Assembly: GCA_045106295.1 (NCBI GenBank)
Contig: JBGCEI010000003.1
Coordinates: forward strand, 1-24,043
Length of the DNA stretch: 24,043 nucleotides
From: WTJX01 sp045106295
Lineage (GTDB): Bacteria; Bacteroidota; Bacteroidia; Cytophagales; JAAEPT01
Reading direction: 5' to 3'
Shown here piece by piece: positions 8,077 through 14,142 of the stretch. The translations under genes and the position numbers were made by a program. Below the pieces are notes generated by a model, which worked only from the letters and a program-made list of their open reading frames with translations, was not told the origin of the DNA and made no database searches. How positions within the stretch are numbered: the first letter of the stretch is position 1; every line of letters starts with the position of its first letter.

Positions 8077-9009
8077 TTAAAGACAATGTGAAATATTTTC
8101 GGAAATCCTTTTGTTAATATCTGTTGTGTCAGCTTTTTTAAAGGGCTGTCCAGTGATTCCTTCGTACAACTCTATGTAGCGTTCTGATATGGATTGAATC
8201 ACTTCTGATGTCATTTTAGGGACTTTTTGCCCTTCTTTTCCTTGGAACCCATTTTCCATTAACCATTCTCGCACAAACTCTTTAGAAAGCTGCTTTTGTT
8301 TGCCATTTTCTTTTTGAATAGCATCGTAACTTGTTGCATAGAAATAGCGAGACGAATCAGGTGTATGTATTTCATCAATTAAATAAATGGTATCCTCACT
8401 TTTACCAAATTCGTATTTCGTATCTACTAATAACAAACCTCTTTCTTTTGCCATTTTGCTACCATGTGCAAACAGCGCTAAGGAATATTTTTCCAATTGC
8501 TCATACTCTGCTTTGTCTATTAAACCTTGTGCAATTATTTCTTCCTTTGAAATATCTAAATCATGCCCTTCCTCTGCTTTTGTGGTAGGAGTTACAATAG
8601 GAGTAGGTAGTCGGTCACTTTCTTTTAATCCTTCAGGAAGTGCTACGCCACAGATAGTTCTTTTTCCAGCTTTGTATTCTCTCCAAGCGTGTCCCGCTAA
8701 ATAACCTCTAACCACCATCTCTACAGGGTAAGGTTGGCATTTGATGCCTACCGTTACATTTGGGTCAGGTACGGCAACTACCCAGTTTGGAACAATGTGT
8801 TTCGTAGAATCTAAAAAATGAGCGGCAATCTGATTTAAGATTTGTCCTTTGAAAGGAATAGGTTCTGGTAGAATGACATCAAAAGCAGAAATTCGATCAC
8901 TCGTTATCAGTGCTACTTTGTCTTTGAAAAAATAGATATCTCTTACCTTTCCGTGTACTACTTTTTCCTGATTGGGGAATTGATAATTTGTTTCTTTGAT
9001 CGTTTGCAT
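8077..9009 (-). CDS. purC: Phosphoribosylaminoimidazole-succinocarboxamide (SAICAR) synthase
   Basis: About 310 residues. It joins aspartate to CAIR with ATP in de novo purine synthesis. Recognisable segments are HGKVRDIYFF at the N-terminal ATP site, ITSDRISAFDV, the signature VVRGYLAGHAW, PIVTPTTKAEEGHD, and LVDTKYEFGK with LIDEIHTPDSSR near the active site. This is the longer form, closer to the yeast ADE1 type than to the roughly 237-residue E. coli PurC. I chose the start at 9009. The in-frame ATG at 9039 would add ten residues overlapping the predicted promoter (TATTTTTG on the - strand, 9044-9037), and it would lie upstream of the expected transcription start. The gene is preceded by the MORN-repeat gene after 69 bases. 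Confidence 0.95.
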   Translation of the reverse strand: MQTIKETNYQFPNQEKVVHGKVRDIYFFKDKVALITSDRISAFDVILPEPIPFKGQILNQIAAHFLDSTKHIVPNWVVAVPDPNVTVGIKCQPYPVEMVVRGYLAGHAWREYKAGKRTICGVALPEGLKESDRLPTPIVTPTTKAEEGHDLDISKEEIIAQGLIDKAEYEQLEKYSLALFAHGSKMAKERGLLLVDTKYEFGKSEDTIYLIDEIHTPDSSRYFYATSYDAIQKENGKQKQLSKEFVREWLMENGFQGKEGQKVPKMTSEVIQSISERYIELYEGITGQPFKKADTTDINKRISENISHCL

Positions 9010-9036
9010 AAAAGATGAATCAACTGAACTAAGCCT

Positions 9037-9044
9037 CAAAAATA
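9037..9044 (-). promoter_or_regulatory. -7 promoter element for purC
   Basis: On the - strand the bases TATTTTTG match TAnnTTTG exactly. Transcription would start near 9029-9032, giving a leader of about 20-23 bases to the ATG at 9009. A matching -33 TTTG is not obvious. The element also argues against the longer reading frame starting at 9039. Confidence 0.5.
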
Positions 9045-9078
9045 CAAAAAAGAAACGGCTAGGAATTGAATGTGAAGT

Positions 9079-10674
9079 CTATTTCTCCACTTTTTTACCA
9101 CCAATGTACTTTTCGCTACTCAATACTTTTCCTTTTTTATTGTAGGTGACCCAATCCCCTCCTTTTCTATTGGTGTAATATTTCCCTTGTTGGGCTACCT
9201 GACCATTTTTGTGGTAAGTGATGTAGGTTCCGTTTAACCTTCCTGATTTGTAATTGATGGCTTCTTTTTTTTCACCAGATTCATAAAAAGCCTCGTGGAG
9301 CCCATTTTTCTTGCCTTTTAAATAAGTTGATTTTTCTATTACATTGCCTTTTTCACTGTAAGAAATGGTTTCTCCTGTCAGTTTATTATTTTCATAATGA
9401 CTGGTTTGTTGTTTTTCCCCTGACGGGAAATAGCTCGTCCATTTGCCTACCTTTTTGTGTTGTAGTGTGAGTGTTCCTTCTTCTTTTTTAACTCCGTTTT
9501 CATAATAAAGGACTTCTGTTGTTTTCTTTTTTTCGGGTAGGTAAACTCGCTTTTTCTCTAACTTTCCGTTAGGGTAATAAGTTAAGTTCTCTCCTTTTTT
9601 AATTCCTTTATCGTAGGTAAGTAATGTTTTTGGAACCGTGTTTTCATAAAAAGTCTCTTGTTTACCATGCAAGTGACCAGCAACATAGGACTCTGTTTTT
9701 TGTATGTTTCCAGTTTCATAATAATCGATCCATTTGCCATCTTTTGTGCCACCTATATTATTTCCTATTTGTTTTTCTTTACCTGTTTCATAGAGAAACA
9801 CTTCTTTTCCATGTAAAAATCCTTGTGAATAGTTAGCGGTATGTTTCACTTTTTCAGACGGATAAAATTCAGTGAAAACACTATCTAGTTTACCTGCCTT
9901 GTAGTACATTTTTTCTTGTACCGTTCCTGTTTCGTAATAACGAACTAAAGGTCCGTTCAGTTGTCCATTTTTGAAAGAAGAGTGTGAAGCAATTTGTTTG
10001 TTTTGGTAGTAAGTGGTGAGGTTACTGTCTATTTGATTATTTTTCATAGTCCCCACTTGGTAGACTTTACCAGACTCAAAAAAAGTAGTGAAGGCACCAT
10101 TTTCTATTCCGTTTGCGAATGTTTTAGTACTCTTTTTTGCTCCGTTAGGGTAGAAGTAAATGATCTCTCCATCAGGCTTATTGTTCTTCACCTGTCCTTG
10201 AGTTAATAACGTGCCTTGGGCATCGTATTGTTTAAAAGAAGCTAACGCGCCATTGAGCGAAGCGTAATGAGAATAGTTTTTTAGATGACTTCTAGCATCA
10301 AAATAAGATGATTTACCTATTAATAATCCATGGTTGTAATTTCTTACCCATTTAGTTATCCCATTTTGGTAATAGCCTGTCCAGAGACCTTGTTTTTTAT
10401 CTTTTTTGTAAGTTCCTGTTTGCTTTAGTTGTTCACTAAACTCATGGTAAAAGTCATATTCTCCATCTTTTATGGTGTCGGAAGGGGTAATGATGGCTTC
10501 GTAGCTCTCACGGAGCATCTTGATGGCTTTTCCTTCCTTTAACTTATTGGTTGTACGATCGAATTCTTGTAAAACTGTGGATTGGTAGTGATTAATACGT
10601 TGTTTTTGCTGTGCTTCTAAATTAAAAAAGAGAAGTGAAGTAATAAATAAAAAATAGAAACGTATCTGAGTCAT
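9079..10674 (-). CDS. Secreted MORN-variant/YwqK-type repeat protein
   Basis: A 531-residue protein with an N-terminal signal peptide (hydrophobic FYFLFITSLLFF, then an AQ site near residue 22), so it is exported. Nearly all the rest is a solenoid of about 19 repeats, mostly 24 residues long, with the pattern G-x-x-x-x-Y-Y-x-x-G-x(7)-Y-x-x-G-x-x-x. This is the MORN variant repeat of the YwqK/toxin-antitoxin YwqK family. Examples are GPLVRYYETG near the middle and GTYITYHKNGQ near the end. Databases often call such proteins antitoxin YwqK, but there is no toxin gene beside it and the signal peptide argues against a cytoplasmic antitoxin. The function is unknown; a cell-surface or periplasmic binding role is only a guess. 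The protein is lysine-rich throughout. Confidence 0.85.
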   Translation of the reverse strand: MTQIRFYFLFITSLLFFNLEAQQKQRINHYQSTVLQEFDRTTNKLKEGKAIKMLRESYEAIITPSDTIKDGEYDFYHEFSEQLKQTGTYKKDKKQGLWTGYYQNGITKWVRNYNHGLLIGKSSYFDARSHLKNYSHYASLNGALASFKQYDAQGTLLTQGQVKNNKPDGEIIYFYPNGAKKSTKTFANGIENGAFTTFFESGKVYQVGTMKNNQIDSNLTTYYQNKQIASHSSFKNGQLNGPLVRYYETGTVQEKMYYKAGKLDSVFTEFYPSEKVKHTANYSQGFLHGKEVFLYETGKEKQIGNNIGGTKDGKWIDYYETGNIQKTESYVAGHLHGKQETFYENTVPKTLLTYDKGIKKGENLTYYPNGKLEKKRVYLPEKKKTTEVLYYENGVKKEEGTLTLQHKKVGKWTSYFPSGEKQQTSHYENNKLTGETISYSEKGNVIEKSTYLKGKKNGLHEAFYESGEKKEAINYKSGRLNGTYITYHKNGQVAQQGKYYTNRKGGDWVTYNKKGKVLSSEKYIGGKKVEK

Positions 10675-10692
10675 AAAAACAAACGGTTTATG

Positions 10693-10706
10693 GATTTACG
10701 TAAATC
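10693..10706. promoter_or_regulatory. 14-base perfect palindrome upstream of the MORN gene
   Basis: GATTTACGTAAATC is a perfect inverted repeat 18 bases upstream of the MORN gene ATG. Its core TTTACGTAAA also occurs at 261-270, upstream of the dehydrogenase promoter. This could be an operator for a dimeric regulator. No regulator is known and the palindrome is AT-rich, so chance is possible. Confidence 0.25.
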
Positions 10707-10784
10707 AAAAATCGATGTTGTTTAATTTAGAAAATGAACCGCCATCTCTTTGGAAAAAGGTATCTCAGTGGTTAACTGTTCAAT

Positions 10785-10824
10785 ATTCCCCTGCCTGCGG
10801 TAGGCAAGCTGATTTCTCGGGAAT
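10785..10824. repeat. REP-like palindromic element, copy 1
   Basis: An outer pair ATTCCC (10785-10790) and GGGAAT (10819-10824) encloses an inner hairpin TGCCT (10792-10796) and AGGCA (10802-10806). The same plan, ATTCC then TGC-rich hairpin then GGAAT, recurs at 22373-22399. Such short GC-richer palindromes in AT-rich intergenic DNA look like Bacteroidota REP-type elements. Here it lies between dapA and the MORN gene. Confidence 0.55.
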
Positions 10825-10833
10825 GACGATAAT

Positions 10834-10863
10834 TCTGAGCTAAACAATATTGTTTAGCTCAGA
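10834..10863 (-). terminator. 30-base perfect palindrome over the dapA stop codon
   Basis: The sequence from 10834 to 10863 is a perfect inverted repeat with 15-base arms, the left arm being TCTGAGCTAAACAAT. The dapA stop codon (10854-10856) lies in one arm. In RNA it can form a stem of about 13 bp with a 4-base loop. It is AT-rich, and the following transcript bases are not a clean U-tract. It may act as a terminator or 3' stabiliser, or be a dyad protein-binding site. Confidence 0.5.
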
Positions 10864-11738
10864 GAAAGTATTGAAACCTGCTCTTGAATGTCGCTTACTA
10901 GTTTTTCTGAAGCTTTTACTAACGGTAAACGTACGTTTGTGTCGCAGAGTTTTAGTTCGTGCATCAATGTTTTGACACCTACAGGACTATTCTCGGCATA
11001 CATGAGGTCGTTTAACTCTAGGATGGATAGCAGTATTTCTTGTGCTTCCGAAAAATCTTGTTCTAGTCCTTGATTTACCATGTCACAGAACTGTTCAGGG
11101 ATGGCATTTGCCAACACGGAAATAGCTCCTTTTGCGCCTACAGTTATCATAGGAATAGTTAAAATATCATCACCAGAGATTAGTAAGAAACTTTTGGAGG
11201 TGTATTTAGTGATTTTCATGGCTTGCTCTAGGTCTCCAGAGGCATCTTTTACGCCAATAATGTTTTCAATTTTAGACAAGCGGATAACCGTTTCTGCGGT
11301 CATATTAATAGCAGCTCTTCCAGGTACGTTGTACAGGATGATGGGCTTTTTTGTATGCTTGGCGATGGTTTTGTAGTGTTGGTAAACGCCTTCTTGCGTT
11401 GGTTTATTGTAGTAAGGACATACAGTAAGGATACCGTCTACAAGAGACATATCAGTAGTATCTATGGTGTCTAATACGTGCTGTGTATTGTTTGCTCCTA
11501 TTCCAAAAAGAATGGGGATATCAGAAGGTTTCTGGCGGTGTACAAAAGCAAGCAGTTCTCTTTTTTCATTTTCGGATAGGGTAGAGGCTTCCCCAGTCGT
11601 GCCGTTCACAGCGAGGTAATCAGCACCACCATCTACTACGTGTTGAATTATTTTCTTTAAGGCGGTGTAATCTATTTTATTATCCGTTGTGAAAGGAGTA
11701 ACTAATGCTACACCAATTCCGCTAAATAATTGTTTCAT
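10854..11738 (-). CDS. dapA: 4-hydroxy-tetrahydrodipicolinate synthase
   Basis: A 294-residue (beta/alpha)8 aldolase of the DHDPS family. It condenses pyruvate with aspartate semialdehyde, the first committed step to diaminopimelate and lysine. Active-site residues are visible: T47 and T48 in NGTTGE, Y110 in CPYYNKP, Y136 in LYNVPGR with R141 binding the substrate carboxylate, and K164 in GVKDASGD forming the Schiff base. Length is normal. The gene follows ligA by 34 bases and is probably co-transcribed with it, through a heptamer-repeat spacer. Family members can also be other pyruvate aldolases, but the full DapA residue set supports the call. Confidence 0.96.
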   Translation of the reverse strand: MKQLFSGIGVALVTPFTTDNKIDYTALKKIIQHVVDGGADYLAVNGTTGEASTLSENEKRELLAFVHRQKPSDIPILFGIGANNTQHVLDTIDTTDMSLVDGILTVCPYYNKPTQEGVYQHYKTIAKHTKKPIILYNVPGRAAINMTAETVIRLSKIENIIGVKDASGDLEQAMKITKYTSKSFLLISGDDILTIPMITVGAKGAISVLANAIPEQFCDMVNQGLEQDFSEAQEILLSILELNDLMYAENSPVGVKTLMHELKLCDTNVRLPLVKASEKLVSDIQEQVSILSLS

Positions 11739-11744
11739 CTTTTT

Positions 11745-11779
11745 TACTTAGGTAGTAGCCTCTAGCTATTAGCTAACGG
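11745..11779 (-). repeat. Heptamer array between ligA and dapA
   Basis: Blocks of 7 bases on the + strand share a TAG end: TACTTAG (11745-11751), CCTCTAG (11759-11765) and CTATTAG (11766-11772), with GTAGTAG between the first two. The last block, 11773-11779, includes the ligA stop codon. In the sense strand the units read CTAnnAG. The style resembles the 8-base arrays before polA and ppx but with a 7-base period. Confidence 0.45.
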
Positions 11780-13767
11780 CTGATTAAATCAATTAATGCT
11801 TTTTCATCTATCATAGTTGTTCCAAATTTAGTTGCCTTTTCGAGCTTGGAAGGTCCCATTTTATCACCTGCGACGAGGAAATCTAATTTGGCAGAAATAG
11901 AGCTAATGATTTTACCTCCATGTTGCTGAATAATTTCTTTTAGTTCGTCACGACTGTGTTGTTGAAAAACGCCCGAAATTACGAATGTTTTCCCTGCCAA
12001 GCTATCAGATAATTGTTTATTTTCTGATTCTAGGACTTCGAACTGTACATTGTGTGACTTTAAACGCTCAACCATTGTTACGTTTTCGGGAATAGAAAAA
12101 TAATCTACTACGCTTACGGCTATTCGCTCTCCAATTTCATGTACAGCAACTAACTCTTCTACTGTAGCTTGCTGTAAGTTGTTTATTGTTTTAAAATGAT
12201 TGGCTAAAGTGGTAGCAACTGTAGCTCCAACGAAACGGATCCCTAAGGCAAATAACACACGCTGAAAAGGAATTTCAGTCGATTTTTTCATTCCTTCAAT
12301 CAAGTTATTGGCTGATTTTTCGGCAAACCGTTCTAATCCAATTACTTGATCGTAGGTTAAGTCGTACAGGTCAGCTGGGTTGCTAATTAGTTGATTGTCA
12401 AACAGTTGCTCTAGTGTTTCTGGACCCAAACTGTCAATATCCATCGCTTTACGGTGGATGTAATGTTCTATTTTACCGAGTATTTGAGGTTTGCAACCTG
12501 TTGTATTGGGGCAGTAGTGATTGGCTTCTCCTTCTTTTCGGATAAGCTCGGTGCTGCACTCTGGACAAGACAGCATAAAAGTAACTGCTTGGGCATTATT
12601 AGACCTAGCCGAGGTATTGACTCCTGTTACTTTAGGAATGATTTCGCCTCCTTTTTCAACAAATACTTCGTCTTTGAAATGTAAGTCTAAGCGCTCTATT
12701 TCGTTGGCGTTGTGCAGAGAAGCTCGTTTTACGGTGGTTCCTGCCAATTGTACAGGAGCAAGGTGTGCTACAGGAGTTACGGAACCTGTACGTCCTACTT
12801 GGTAGCTGACGTCTTCCAGAATGGTGGAAGCGGATTCTGATTGGTATTTGTAAGAAATTGCCCAACGGGGGGATTTGGCAGTGAAACCAAGTTGTTCTTG
12901 TTGGGAAATGCTATTTATTTTAATGACTACGCCATCGGTTTCTAAAGGCAAATCATGCCTACGTTCTTCCCAGTAGGTAATGTATTGCTTTACTTCTTCA
13001 ATGGAGTTACATTTTTTGTAAGAGTTGGGGACATTAAACCCCCACTTTTTTAGAGTTTGTAAGGCTTCTTCGTGTGTTTCTACTCCTTTGTAGTGCAGGC
13101 TGTAGATGTAGCAATCTATGTTTCGCTGAGCAACGACACTAGAATCTTGCATTTTTAAAGTTCCTGAAGCAGTATTTCTGGGGTTGGCTAGTGGTTCTTC
13201 TCCTTGTTTTGCTCGCTCTTTATTGATGCGTTCGAATTCTTTTTTAGCCAAAAAAGCCTCTCCACGGGCTTCAAAGAAAGAAATGTCTTCTGCTATTTTT
13301 AAAGGAATGGTTTTAATGGTTTTTACATTGTTGGTAATGTCGTCCCCTTGTTTTCCATCTCCACGGGTGGCACCAATCGTTAATAAACCATTCTCATAGG
13401 TAAGGCTAAGTGCTACACCATCGTACTTTAACTCGCAAATGTATTCGTATTTTTGTCCTTCTATTCCTTTTTGAATGCGTTTGTCAAACTCATCTAGGTC
13501 TTTAGCAGAATAGGTGTTGGACAAGCTAAGCATAGCCGTTTTATGCTGAACGGTAGCAAAGTCTTTTGTAATTGTTCCTCCTACTCGCTGTGTAGGGGAA
13601 TCAGGTGCTTTTAAGTGAGGATTAGCTTCTTCTAATGCAATTAACTCATGCATTAAAGTGTCAAACTCCTTATCGGAAATAGGGGAGGTGTGGTTTTGGT
13701 AATACTCGGTATTGTATTGCTTTAGTAATAACGATAGCTCTTTGATTCTTTGCTCTCCTGAGTTCAT
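11773..13767 (-). CDS. ligA: NAD-dependent DNA ligase
   Basis: A 664-residue enzyme that seals nicks in replication and repair using NAD+. Domains in order: NMN-binding Ia region with YY-SD motifs near residues 20-35; adenylation domain with the nucleotidyl lysine K114 in CELKYDG; DGVVIK and SPRWAISYK motifs; OB fold; a four-cysteine zinc finger starting CPECSTEL; helix-hairpin-helix repeats; and a C-terminal BRCT domain from about 590 (GKTFVISG). All hallmark residues are present and the length is typical. It starts 24 bases after the DUF4834 gene and precedes dapA by 34 bases, suggesting one transcript. Confidence 0.98.
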   Translation of the reverse strand: MNSGEQRIKELSLLLKQYNTEYYQNHTSPISDKEFDTLMHELIALEEANPHLKAPDSPTQRVGGTITKDFATVQHKTAMLSLSNTYSAKDLDEFDKRIQKGIEGQKYEYICELKYDGVALSLTYENGLLTIGATRGDGKQGDDITNNVKTIKTIPLKIAEDISFFEARGEAFLAKKEFERINKERAKQGEEPLANPRNTASGTLKMQDSSVVAQRNIDCYIYSLHYKGVETHEEALQTLKKWGFNVPNSYKKCNSIEEVKQYITYWEERRHDLPLETDGVVIKINSISQQEQLGFTAKSPRWAISYKYQSESASTILEDVSYQVGRTGSVTPVAHLAPVQLAGTTVKRASLHNANEIERLDLHFKDEVFVEKGGEIIPKVTGVNTSARSNNAQAVTFMLSCPECSTELIRKEGEANHYCPNTTGCKPQILGKIEHYIHRKAMDIDSLGPETLEQLFDNQLISNPADLYDLTYDQVIGLERFAEKSANNLIEGMKKSTEIPFQRVLFALGIRFVGATVATTLANHFKTINNLQQATVEELVAVHEIGERIAVSVVDYFSIPENVTMVERLKSHNVQFEVLESENKQLSDSLAGKTFVISGVFQQHSRDELKEIIQQHGGKIISSISAKLDFLVAGDKMGPSKLEKATKFGTTMIDEKALIDLISR

Positions 13768-13791
13768 ATTTACATACAGTATGGAGTAATA

Positions 13792-14049
13792 TTAATCTAC
13801 TTCTTCATAATCAACATATTCACCGCCTTTGAAATCATCAAGGGGTGTTTTGTTGTCACGCTTTTTATTGATTCGGATAGTACCTTCCTTTTCTTTTCTA
13901 TTAGAAGAGGAATAGCCTCTTTGGTTTGAAGAACGTTGCTGATTATTGTTTGTCTGTGTACCAAATAAAGTACGCATCAATGATCCACCGACTTTAATTA
14001 CTAGCCAGTAGATCAAATAACAAACAAATAATAATTTTATTAGACCCAT
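13792..14049 (-). CDS. DUF4834 small membrane protein
   Basis: An 85-residue protein with one N-terminal hydrophobic segment (about residues 3-20, LIKLLFVCYLIYWLVIK). A low-complexity Asn/Gln/Ser/Arg stretch follows, then a basic-to-acidic tail ending in GGEYVDYEEVD. The tail motif GEYVD-x-EE is the signature I associate with the Bacteroidota family DUF4834. Function is unknown. It lies between carB (93 bases upstream) and ligA (24 bases downstream) on the same strand. Confidence 0.75.
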   Translation of the reverse strand: MGLIKLLFVCYLIYWLVIKVGGSLMRTLFGTQTNNNQQRSSNQRGYSSSNRKEKEGTIRINKKRDNKTPLDDFKGGEYVDYEEVD

Positions 14050-14142
14050 TTTATTGTTTAGACATCGTTACGGATACGAAGGAATGTTTAATGTACATGT
14101 AATTATGACTTAATAACTAAATATTTCGTTGCACAGCGTAGC

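Noticed and set aside
8331..8704. Two + strand frames inside purC
   Set aside because: They overlap each other and lie antisense to conserved purC motifs, so they are shadows.
9010..9039. A longer N-terminus for PurC starting at 9039
   Set aside because: The extra ten residues overlap a perfect -7 promoter motif and are not like PurC N-termini; the ATG at 9009 fits better.
9079..10674. The regular DNA repeats of the MORN gene as a CRISPR-like or satellite array
   Set aside because: The repeats are in frame, diverged at the DNA level and explained by the roughly 24-residue protein repeat.
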